From positions 17,726 to 81,725 of the forward strand of contig NZ_RZTZ01000018.1 in the NCBI RefSeq assembly GCF_004005475.1: a stretch of 64,000 nucleotides of DNA. The letters are read 5' to 3'. This document shows, in pieces, positions 20,643 through 28,805 of this stretch. The notes under the pieces are model-generated. The model had not been told where the DNA came from, did not search any database, and saw nothing but the letters and a program-made list of their open reading frames with translations. Each line of letters starts with the position of its first letter. The first letter of the stretch is position 1. A program made the position numbers and the translations under genes. Source of the stretch: Niallia taxi. GTDB lineage: Bacteria; Bacillota; Bacilli; Bacillales; Cytobacillaceae.

Positions 20643-21750
20643 AAAGGGGAGCTATCTTTTGTAAAGAATAATTACCTTTTTAAATTAAGATTGAGTGTTT
20701 CCTTTAATTATGGAAAAACAACTTTTATTATTTCACTATAAGGTGTAGAAATTGTTGTGATTTCCGTAATTCAATTTAAGAATTCAGATTGAATCAATAA
20801 TAAAAGGACCCCATTCAAGCGGGTATAAGTATGTTAATCTTGTTGGACTTCTCATACCACCATCAACAAGTTCTTTTTTTATCAATAGAATTCTCCCTTC
20901 TTGTAGGGTACAGTTTGCGGGTGGTTCTTCTTTATTCAAAGACCTAGTAAACCGTACGCAACTAGGAATCGAACCATGCAAGCTTCCTGCCGGTGGGATA
21001 GTGGCCCAGAAACAAAACAATTTGTCTGTAAAAGTGATAAGAAGGGATAGTATATAATAAATTCAATAGATCATTGCTTATTGAAACGTAATCGGTGGTT
21101 TAGAAGAATAAAAAAATTTGTAAAGTATTTAAACTATATAAATGTCGTTGCTATTTGTGGGTAAGGAATATCAATATAAATCATCAGATCTTGAAATAAA
21201 AATTGTTGCATACGGAGTAGAGCAAAAAATGATAGTATTGTGATACTTGTTGTGACTGGCATAACATTTCATTTCATCATTACAATGGCGAACTATAAAA
21301 ATACTGAGAGGACATAATGTAGCATATAGAGTTGAAGTTTCGTTTTAAGACTTATATGTTGTAGGGAAAAAGAACTTGTTGGGTTATGATTTTGAAGTTC
21401 TCGGTTCAGAAAACAGCATTAAATGTCTTATTAAGTGTCAAGGTGAACAGTATTATAAGGCTGTAGATGAGTTTGGTGGAGTCTAACAATATGAGTTTCA
21501 AGTAAAGAATGACGAATTAAACGGATTTATGCCTAGTAACATAATATACCTTTATTTGAAATTTCCTATATTTGTAATACATTCGAAAAGGAAATAGAAT
21601 TTCTTAAAACAGCTAGAATTAGTTAATCACATATTTTTCAACAAATGAGTAACTTAACTGCACTTGTCAAGTTGCACTGAGAAAATGATTGTTGGATATC
21701 GGAAGAGAGCATAAAAATCTTATTATCGCTTAATTAATCTGGTAGTGAAT
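20643..21750. other. Decayed region with traces of coding sequence
   Basis: A piece near 21365-21590 reads GKKNLLGYDFEVLGSENSIK and VKNDELNGFMPSN in one frame with an in-frame TAA at 21484, and looks like a dead gene of unknown type. A minus-strand frame at 20784-21020 is open but unrecognised. No other feature was supported. Confidence 0.4.
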
Positions 21751-21751
21751 A

Positions 21752-21790
21752 AGTCTAATCGCTTATATATAAGGGATTAGACTCATTTTT
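21752..21790 (+). terminator. Candidate intrinsic terminator
   Basis: AGTCTAATC pairs with GATTAGACT, with further pairing inside the loop (CTTAT with ATAAG). CATTTTTATT follows. It would end transcription of the decayed genes upstream and insulate the SUKH gene. Confidence 0.65.
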
Positions 21791-21941
21791 ATTATTTCTT
21801 GAATCCAAACTAAGAAGGTTTAACGTCCATTTCCAACGTGTATTATTTAAGAGAGAAATGTTTCTTTATTAAGGAAGGATTGTTTAATAAAAACAACGAA
21901 TAATTAGATAGAAAAATATCTAATGAAAGAGGATTTAAAGC

Positions 21942-22565
21942 ATGAATGATTGGATGTTAATGCCTCCAGCAAGTGAAAGGGAAATAACAATTGTTGAGGA
22001 GAAGATGAAGTTAAGATTACCTAATTCTTATAAGGATTTACTAAGAGATAATAATGGTTTGTCTGTTAATGGGAGAATATTAATTTATGGTACACAAGAT
22101 ATAATGGAGAGAAATGAAACTTGGGATATACAAGTATTTGCACAGGGTTATATTGCTATTGGTGACGATGGCGGTGGAAGAGTATTTCTTATGCACCAAG
22201 GTGATAATGAGACAAGGGTTTTAATAGTTCCTGGTGGGGATAAGGTTCACGAACATGCCCATTTGCTTACTTCAGATTTTACTCAATGGGTTCAAAGTGG
22301 ATTCTTAATTAATTTAGATGAAACTGAAGATGATGTCAACTGGTCTAAAAATTGTGAAGTAGTTTTAATAGACACTATTGATGGTGGATTAAAGGATCTA
22401 TTAAAAATTAAAAGATATTTTAGACTAGATATTGCAGCAGCCGACTTACTAAAGGGTTCAAAGAACCTCCCTTTTATAATAGTAAAGGGATTTCCATATG
22501 GATTAGCAAACAAATTAGTTGGAAAATTGGAGAATATTAAAATAGAGCTCAGAGTTATGAAATAA
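21942..22565 (+). CDS. SMI1/KNR4 (SUKH) family protein with L7/L12-like C-terminal domain
   Basis: This 207-residue protein has two parts. Residues about 1-125 form a SUKH domain: REITIVEEKMKLRLPNSYKDLLRDNNGL is the usual first helix and strand, and YIAIGDDGGGRVFLMHQGD is the core GDDGGG turn. Residues about 155-207 (LLKIKRYFRLDIAAADLLKG...FPYGLANKLVGKLENIKIEL) resemble the helix-strand pattern of the ribosomal L7/L12 C-terminal domain, an addition known in SUKH proteins. SUKH proteins are common immunity proteins of polymorphic toxin systems. No toxin gene is visible nearby, so this is an orphan. AAAGAGG precedes the ATG by about 9 bases, and a terminator isolates it from upstream DNA. Confidence 0.78.
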   Translation: MNDWMLMPPASEREITIVEEKMKLRLPNSYKDLLRDNNGLSVNGRILIYGTQDIMERNETWDIQVFAQGYIAIGDDGGGRVFLMHQGDNETRVLIVPGGDKVHEHAHLLTSDFTQWVQSGFLINLDETEDDVNWSKNCEVVLIDTIDGGLKDLLKIKRYFRLDIAAADLLKGSKNLPFIIVKGFPYGLANKLVGKLENIKIELRVMK

Positions 22566-22733
22566 AAGTTTCTTTGTGTTGAATTTGAACTTATTGTACT
22601 AAAGTGGCAGCTCCTGTAATAAGCGAAATCTTGTTTGTGTTAGAAAAATTGCAGTTTTGTGGTGGGAGGAATTGTAACCTAAACTGTAGAAGTAAGAATA
22701 ACAAAGTGAATTAATAAGGAGGAGATTAATGTA

Positions 22734-23148
22734 ATGATTTTAAGAAAAACTGTTTTTTCTTCCACTATTATTCTTGTTTTCACATTAATCATAGTCACAT
22801 GTTATCTAATTATTCTAGCCGTAAGCTCTGTGCATCAATTATTCTTTCCAATGGTTACATCTTTTGTTGAATCAAGAAATAATAAAGCAAGTTGGGAAAG
22901 TATAAGTTTTGATAATGAAAATGTCTTTACTTTCAATAGCTTTTTCTGGGATACGAATATTACTAATAGTGTAAATAGTGTAGGAGAGATGATTTTTAAG
23001 GGTAAAAGATATATATGGGAATGTTGTATTAGATGAATTTAAAATAGTACCTAGAGAAAGTGTACACTTAGATTATCTAAAAAATGATGAAAAATACTTT
23101 TTTGAAATTAAAGCTTCAAAAGGGAGAACATTTATAACCGTAACCTGA
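22734..23148 (+). pseudogene. Secreted or membrane-anchored protein gene with a one-base frameshift
   Basis: A strong ribosome site, AAGGAGG, precedes ATG 22734. The product starts with a signal/anchor helix (residues about 7-32, FSSTIILVFTLIIVTCYLIIL). The frame stops at 23036, but reading continues in the next frame as GNVVLDEFKIVPRESVHLDYLKNDEKYFFEIKASKGRTFITVT to a TGA at 23146-23148. Removing one base in the tatatatg run at about 23009-23017 restores a single frame of about 137 codons. This is a recent inactivating slip, or a sequencing error in a short repeat. I do not recognise the family. Confidence 0.55.
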
Positions 23149-23189
23149 GCGAAAAGAGACCTAAAGGTCTTTTGGATGTGATAGTGGGT

Positions 23190-23535
23190 TAGAATTAGAT
23201 TCTGAGATATATGTATGCAGAAAGAAGAAAAGAAAAGTACAAGTGTGTGATTCAATGCAATACACTTAAATCTTCATGGCATTGTTCCAAGAAGGTTAAT
23301 GCTTTTGGTATAGAAGTACTTATGTGATAAAGGGTAAGGATTATTATGTATGATGCGTTAAATATTTGAGGAAAAATAATATTTTGAAAAAATAAAAGAT
23401 ATAAAAGATATAGGTGATGAAAGTGCTTTTCTTAAATAAAGAGGAAGTATATATTGATTATTCAATCGCAGACTTTCAAAGGTGAGAGATATTTTAAAAG
23501 AAAAGGGTATTAAATTTACAAACAAAACTGTTAAC
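23190..23535. other. Decayed gene fragment cut by an IS3 left end
   Basis: Near 23430-23535 the frames read LNKEEVYIDYSIADFQR and, after a stop and shift, RDILKEKGIKFTNKTVN, which look like one small cytosolic protein broken by a frameshift. It ends exactly where the IS3 left end begins at about 23536. Confidence 0.4.
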
Positions 23536-23611
23536 ATTTGGAGTTAGTATAGTTTTATGGACACCATTTAGTTAAGTCCTTACAATCTAATTTATGGAAG
23601 GATGTGTCCGT

Positions 23612-23944
23612 ATGGAACGTAATAACACAAGCAAAAAATACAATGAAGATTTCAAAAAAACAGTAGTGGATTTATATCATTCCGGTACCTCTGTGAAAGA
23701 ACTAAGCAACGAATATGGCGTTTCTGAAGTGACTATTTATAAATGGATTAAGGATTTTACTCCTATTGGAACGGGAGAGGAATTCCTTATGCCTAAAGAG
23801 CTGGCTGCCATCCAAAAAGAGAACCTTCGTTTAAAACAAGAGATTGGAATCTTAAAAAAGGATGGCCAAATTTGCGAAAAAATAACCGATACAGAGCTTA
23901 CCGATTTTATGGAGGAACAAAAAAATATTACTCGGTTCAAATGA
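23612..23944 (+). pseudogene. IS3 orfA (helix-turn-helix subunit), altered C-terminus
   Basis: The start is ATG 23612 with GGAAGGA upstream. The product begins MERNNTSKKYNEDFKK and has a helix-turn-helix (VKELSNEYGVSEVTIYKWIKDF) followed by a leucine-zipper region ending in EIGILKK. Just after the A6G run at 23854-23860, the normal end (MAKFAKK-stop) is readable in another frame, so one base has been lost and this frame runs on to 23944. Confidence 0.65.
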
Positions 23945-24321
23945 TGTGTGATGTATTAGGTGTTCCAAGAAATATCTATTACCATTCCTTACAGAAAACA
24001 GAGTCCACCCGTGAACCTGAAAATCCTGCAAAAACCCAGAAAATAATACATATCCATCAAGAGAGTAAGGAACGAAATGGAGCTCGAAAATACATTGGAT
24101 ACTCCAAAGCAAAAATCCGTTCGATCACCAAGAAAAAATACCGTCCGTACTCCATCGTGAAAAAAGTGATGGAACGCAAGAATCTGTTAGATCAAGACTT
24201 CTCTACCACCACAATCAATGAGAAATGGGTCGCAGATATCATCTACATTTACACGGTAAGAGACGGATGGTGTTACCTAGCTTCCGTAATGGATTTACAT
24301 TCTAAGAAAACCATTACTTAA
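23872..24321 (+). pseudogene. IS3 orfB (DDE transposase), truncated
   Basis: The frame reads RAYRFYGGTKKYYSVQMMCDVLGVPRNIYY, then RNGARKYIGY, then DFSTTTINEKWVADIIYIYTVRDGWCYLASVMDLHSKK, which contains the first catalytic aspartate region. It stops right after DLHSKK, losing the second Asp and the Glu of the DDE triad, and so is inactive. The intact relative at the right edge continues with IVGYSFSRFMTSE. Confidence 0.7.
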
Positions 24322-24324
24322 TGA

Positions 24325-24880
24325 TGGAGAATGATAATTAAAGCAAGATACGCTGATTATGGGGCGAATTAGAAATGATTCGAAATAACACACACATTTC
24401 TGTATCAGCAATGTGTAGCGTCCTTCAACTTCCTATGTATCTTCTCCTACCAAGCTACTGTACGCGTCGGCAGTTTTAAACAAACAGGAGCCATTAGCTT
24501 TAATTGTAAGTGATTTAACATACGTTCCTATAGAGAAGAACGGCAATATGTAGGCTTATTTTTCGATTTTTTTCAACCCTGAAATTATAGGGCAAAGTGC
24601 TGGTCGAAATAAGAATTCAGTCCTTGGGTATAGACCATTAGCCAGCATAAAAGGTAATTTACATACTGTAAAGCTGTTTCATACAGTTCGAGGAGAAGAG
24701 TTTGATCAATAACATAATTTCAGAAGAATTAGAAACATTTGGGATTCATCGAATCCCTGAGTTGAAAGGGATGTCCCTATGGTAACGTTATCGCTGAAGC
24801 GTTGTTCTAAGTATTTAAACAGAAATCGCGCAAATGGAGTAAACTTCACCTCTTTGGACATTATTTTATTATTATGACTT
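24325..24880 (+). pseudogene. Second IS3-type orfB remnant
   Basis: Motifs appear in order with frameshifts: RNNTHISVSAMCSVLQLP near 24377-24430, DLTYVPI near 24514-24535, FFDFFNPEIIGQSAGRNKNS near 24560-24620, LHTVKLFHTVRGEEFD near 24660-24707 and NVIAEA/RCSKYLNRNRANGV-like sequence near 24790-24840. It resembles the fossils at 1 and 7740. Confidence 0.55.
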
Positions 24881-24923
24881 TATGGGAATAATGTTTGTAA
24901 AAATAAAAAAGGGGAATTTAGCT

Positions 24924-25436
24924 GTGTATTTGTTTTTAGTTGTTGGTATTTATATTCTTTTCGCTAAAATATTTGTAGACTGGAACCGATGGAGGGAATT
25001 TTATCCCACTATTCAATTCTATATAATTTGCAATTTACTTTACAACTTTGTTTTTTATCAACATACACTATGGAGATATAAGGCTGTGACACTGCCATGG
25101 CTAAATCATACGCTTATTGAAATCACGTTTTCATTCTTTATAATTCCCGTTGTGCTAATTATCTATCTTCAATATTATCCAAGGAGGAAGAAGAGATTCA
25201 TCTATATGGGAGTTTGGATTGCCTATTTTTCATTTATTGAAGTCCTATTTGAAAAAAAGGGTTTATTTATATATGAGAATGATTGGAACGTCTGGTGGTC
25301 TACATTATTCAACTTAATTACATTTAGCATCATACGAATTCATTATAAGGATCACTTAGTTGGTATATTGGTATCTATTCCAATTGTAATCATTCTCTTA
25401 TTGTTTTTTCATCCATCATTACATGAATTGAAATAG
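24924..25436 (+). CDS. CBO0543 family membrane protein, third copy
   Basis: A protein of 170 residues starts at GTG 24924, chosen because GGGG lies 9 bases upstream and because family members begin with a short hydrophobic helix followed by DWxxWxxYxPT. Here that is MYLFLVVGIYILF...VDWNRWREFYPTIQF. An ATG at 24882 is in frame but has no ribosome site. About five transmembrane helices follow, with NHTLIEITFSFFIIPVVLIIYL, YPRRKKRF and WNVWWSTLFNLITF matching the family. Function is unknown. A 31-codon membrane peptide gene starts 11 bp after its stop, and a broken Ger(x)C gene and an intact DUF3231 gene lie about 1.5-3 kb downstream, echoing the set at 3.2-6.6 kb. Confidence 0.68.
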   Translation: MYLFLVVGIYILFAKIFVDWNRWREFYPTIQFYIICNLLYNFVFYQHTLWRYKAVTLPWLNHTLIEITFSFFIIPVVLIIYLQYYPRRKKRFIYMGVWIAYFSFIEVLFEKKGLFIYENDWNVWWSTLFNLITFSIIRIHYKDHLVGILVSIPIVIILLLFFHPSLHELK

Positions 25437-25447
25437 GCGGTGATAGT

Positions 25448-25543
25448 ATGGATTCCCTATCTACTCCATTATTTTTAATTCTTCTATTAAGCATTTATAT
25501 TTGTATGGCAATATATTTAATGAAATTGAGGAAAAAGAAATAA
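25448..25543 (+). CDS. 31-residue single-helix membrane peptide
   Basis: The peptide is MDSLSTPLFLILLLSIYICM followed by AIYLMKLRKKK. It has one hydrophobic helix (about residues 6-25) and a lysine/arginine tail that predicts the C-terminus inside. GGCGGTG lies just before the ATG, and the gene starts 11 bp after the CBO0543 stop codon, so translational coupling is likely. I know no family. The small size keeps confidence moderate, but the ribosome site, composition and position all support a real gene. Confidence 0.5.
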   Translation: MDSLSTPLFLILLLSIYICMAIYLMKLRKKK

Positions 25544-26959
25544 CTATGACATTACTTTGTAATAGTTTAAGAATGGTCAAAAAATACCATCAATCAAGAT
25601 AGGAAAAAAGGGCATCTTGTCAAAAACTAATAAATCTTATTTTACGAAACCCCTTAAAATAGAAAAGTGGTTGAAAGATACTTACCTTAACTAAGCCTAG
25701 AAAAATAGGAAGAGGATATAGCGAAGGCTTTGAGATATTAATAATTAGAAGAGGATCGAAATCTGCTTTCATAAATAAAATACAAATGTAGTCGTTAACC
25801 CCATTTGAATTTTTAATCTTTAAAGATCCTTTGTTAGTTCTTCAGAGATTCTATTTGAAGTGAAAATTAAAGAACCGTTCTTATTATAATTTAGTCAATT
25901 CTTCCAAAAACTTGAGATAGGTCCAAGATTCTGTTCCGCCTTTCGGTGGATATCGGAGAGGTCATCGGCAGTTTCTCCAATCCTTACTGCCGAAAGGATT
26001 GCTGTTACTCTAACTCATATTTTTATCCCATCAATTGGAGGTAGGTATTGATCCATAACTCTAGTCTGAACCTCTATATCTACTGGGGTTTTGTCACTCT
26101 TCTCCATGATTTTGTGTTGCTGTTTAGTGATGTCTTCTTGAGAAATCCTACACATCACGAAAGGTATTGGCGCTGTACAGATTTTCGTCTATACTCTTCT
26201 CAAGTGCTAAGTGAACCCATTCCTTGTTTTCATAAGCAACTTTTCTAATTAGTGTAAATTGGTCTCAACGATAAGGTTCATAATCCTTGCTGACTTTATC
26301 TATGTAGTTTGTTTATCATGGGCAAGAAGGTCAATCTGTTCTTGCCTTAATAACTCGAGCGACTTGGACCGATTACTGGGATGGTATCTAATCCTTGACT
26401 ATTCTCCCTTTCTCTTGAGAGATAGAATGCTCTGTGAAGGGGCACAAATCTTCAGTACATAGTCGGTAATGTGTTTATAGACAATCGCCTGTCTAGTGTA
26501 TATTCCGACAGGTACAGAATATCCATTCGATTAAGGAATGTACTGTGTTATCCTTACGGACATTCCTTGTTATAATATCAGTATAGTTGCTCCCTCGGAA
26601 GATAGCGGATCAGAGATCTTTCGCAAGTGTTGCTTTACTAGGAGTAGGAGAAACACTTCGCAAGGTCTCTTTTTAGTTGTATTATGCACTTTGATGTTTT
26701 CGGTTTTTTCAAGCCACTTTAGGCTATGGTTGTTCCAATCTTACAGTGTAGAATACACTCGGTTCTTTCTCAACTTTTCCTTTGAATTCAGGTTCAGCTT
26801 ACTACATAGATACACTCAAATTTCTTTGTTGGATATATTTTTGGAATCCGGTAGTCAGCTCTTCCACTAATATTTATTATTTATACAACCTTATTTTACC
26901 TAGTGCAGCTAAATAACAATATAATAACTGTATATTATCTATTCTTAGGGAGCTTAAGT
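25544..26959. other. 1.4 kb unassigned decayed region
   Basis: No intact gene. On the minus strand, a piece near 25860-26090 reads KTPVDIEVQTRVMDQYLPPIDGIKI and ILSAVRIGETADDLSDIHRKAEQNLGPISSFWKN with one stop between, suggesting a dead gene of unknown family. Open plus-strand frames at 26048, 26259 and 26538 have no ribosome sites and look accidental. A cctgtctagtgtatattccgac motif near 26490 resembles one near 61746. Confidence 0.4.
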
Positions 26960-27260
26960 TTATAAAGTGGTTAAAATGTTTTATTCTTATTTGTTTGATT
27001 TCCCTTTTAACGGGATTTTGGGTTGAAACGTGCTATCTGAAACATCTATTGTTACAGGAATGGTAGTTGACAATGGAGATTCATTTAAGTACAGATTAAC
27101 CATTGAAAACAGCGGATGCAAGAGAAATTACAAACAAAAACAGCCTCCGGTTTTGCTCCATCTAATGTTACCACTTTGGAAGGTAATACAATTGGGGATA
27201 TGGTTCATAAATTCAAATCTTGTTAAACCAGTTAACATTATTACTGAATTCAAGCGTTAA
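26960..27260 (+). pseudogene. Ger(x)C germination lipoprotein, 5' fragment
   Basis: The signal peptide region reads KWLKCFILICLISLLTGFW. It lines up with LTGCW of the intact gene at 5433, so the lipidated cysteine codon has become phenylalanine. After a frameshift comes LSETSIVTGMVVDNGDSFKYRLTIE, and after a further shift ASGFAPSNVTTLEGNTIGDMVHK, matching residues about 24-82 of the intact protein. The remaining 300 codons are absent. It is the remnant of a second germination-receptor C gene. Confidence 0.72.
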
Positions 27261-27681
27261 ATTCTTTATAAAAAAGATGTCTGATTTAATGTTGACAATC
27301 CATCAGATTGGATAAGCCAGTACAAGCTTCATTACCGAGGTTGAACTCAGACTCTGAAAGGCTTTTTCTTAATCGGGATCGTAACTTTTAAAAGTTGTTG
27401 TACTTTATTTTTTCTTTGGGTAAGTTGGACATTTAAATACCAACGATCTCTCTTTACCGTTCTAAAAAGGGACTGTAAACCCTGCTTTTGCTCTTAAAGC
27501 GTAACTCCTTGCATCTGAAGGTAATTGTCTATACCATAAGTTTTTAACGGAATCACCATTTGTAGATGCAGCAATCACTCTTTTCTTCATTCCTTCCTGA
27601 TTTTTCCGGTTTCCCACATCACCTATGAGCAGCAGTAACGGGCTGCCTCATATTCTTAAATATTTTTTTTGTCGTAACACA
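27261..27681. other. Decayed sequence, unassigned
   Basis: On the minus strand a piece near 27445-27640 reads LLLIGDVGNRKNQEGMKKRVIAAS and NGDSVKNLWYRQLPSDARSYALRAKAGFTVPF without a stop. It looks like part of a real protein, but I cannot name it and it lacks both ends. Confidence 0.35.
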
Positions 27682-28686
27682 TTAATTTTTATTAGCTAAA
27701 TTTTCTCGATCTTCAGCTAGCGGCGGTTGCTCAAGCCAACCGTTTTTTATCAGTAGTTCTGCCCCGTCTTCAGCATATAATCCTACCTCAGTCATAAGTT
27801 TAGTATATTTAAAAGCTAGATCCCTCCTCTGTGAAACAGATACACCAGCTCCATAATAACCAACTGCAGCCGATATTAAAACAACAATATGATTTAACAT
27901 CAATTTATCCGAAAAAGGAGGTATCGTTGAGTTTGTTACTTCTGATACCCATGAAGCAGGTGAAGCCAATCCTCCAATTGTTAAAATTGAGCTAAGAGTA
28001 CCAAATTGTTTTTCGCAAACCTTTTTTCCTCTTTGAAAATAACCTTTTATTTCTTTTGTTTGACATACTTGTGCAAAACCAAGTTCTAACACAACTTTTA
28101 CGATAATCTTTACCATATTGAAGCTTATGCCACTAATTTCAACAGCACTTAAAGGTCGCTTTTTTCCAAACCAACCCGATAAATACCGCTGATTATTTAC
28201 AAAATCAATTTCATTTGGTGTATTAATTCTTGGTGGTTTACTATAAATTCCCTTTTTTAACATTACAGTTGCAATACGTTTATATAATTCCATCGTTTCT
28301 GTATTACACTGAATAAAATATTCAATTTGGTCAGAACGGGATGAAGTTGCTATTGCACCAGCATATCCTGTTAATCCAAGTAGGGTCATAACGTGCATAT
28401 AGACTAACATAAATGTATCTGTAAAAAGGGCAGGAGCATTAACATGAACATCTTCTCTTACCGAGTATCCTTTTGGAACCTGGAATTTTTCTAGTTTAAA
28501 AAATTCTGTGAGTTTTTCAATATGAGATTCAGCGAGGCTACGTGCAAATTCAAGTATAACCTTTATTTCTTCATCTTTCGCCACTTGAATAGAGTGGGTA
28601 AGGATACATATAGATGATGAATCGTTCATATATTGAGTCCAAAGATTTGCTATTTCTGCTGATGTAAGCTCAACTTTATGTTCCAT
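27682..28686 (-). CDS. DUF3231 family protein, second intact copy
   Basis: This 334-residue paralog of the protein at 3177 has the same two-repeat form: ELTSAEIANLWTQYMNDS at the N-terminus, FQVPKGYSVREDVHVNAPALFTDTF in repeat 1, and REKRPLSAVEIS-like start of repeat 2 with GKKVCEKQFGTLSSIL, and the C-terminal ELLIKNGWLEQPP. The function of the family is not established. The start ATG has GGAGG 6 bases upstream. It lies next to a broken Ger(x)C gene and is divergent from a PAS histidine kinase. Repeat 2 has lost some His positions found in repeat 1 and in the other copy (KHVSIF there, KQFGTL here), so the two paralogs may differ in function. Confidence 0.8.
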   Translation of the reverse strand: MEHKVELTSAEIANLWTQYMNDSSSICILTHSIQVAKDEEIKVILEFARSLAESHIEKLTEFFKLEKFQVPKGYSVREDVHVNAPALFTDTFMLVYMHVMTLLGLTGYAGAIATSSRSDQIEYFIQCNTETMELYKRIATVMLKKGIYSKPPRINTPNEIDFVNNQRYLSGWFGKKRPLSAVEISGISFNMVKIIVKVVLELGFAQVCQTKEIKGYFQRGKKVCEKQFGTLSSILTIGGLASPASWVSEVTNSTIPPFSDKLMLNHIVVLISAAVGYYGAGVSVSQRRDLAFKYTKLMTEVGLYAEDGAELLIKNGWLEQPPLAEDRENLANKN

Positions 28687-28805
28687 GAATTACCTCCGAT
28701 TATATTGTACATAATAGGTATTATGTTTATTATGTCGCATTTTATCCATGGGAATGTTTAAAGAATAACCGAAATATTTTATAATGTTAAAAGGAGGGGT
28801 GTTAT

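Larger units (their letters stand above)
23536..24323 (+). mobile_element. IS3-family insertion sequence, truncated on the right
   Basis: The left end, tggagttagtatagttttat, is at about 23539. orfA and the first two thirds of orfB follow, and the copy stops after MDLHSKK. Fragments of the same left end occur at 535, 12481 and 61890, and a related element lies at the right edge of the window on the minus strand. The lost right third has been replaced by a different IS3 relic. Confidence 0.75.

Noticed and set aside
20950..21020. tRNA-like GGTTCGATTCC on the minus strand
   Set aside because: The bases on either side do not pair as a T-stem, and no D-arm, anticodon arm or acceptor stem could be folded.
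23854..23860. A6G heptamer as a programmed -1 frameshift site in the IS3 copy
   Set aside because: The heptamer is present, but the normal orfA ending is readable in a third frame, so a base has been lost and the overlap seen today is not the native arrangement.
26048..26870. Three open plus-strand frames of 66-110 codons
   Set aside because: No ribosome sites, no family resemblance, and Phe/Leu/Ser-rich composition typical of antisense reading of AT-rich DNA.
25900..26900. Group II intron or other structured RNA
   Set aside because: No domain V hairpin or reverse-transcriptase motif (YADD) was found on either strand.
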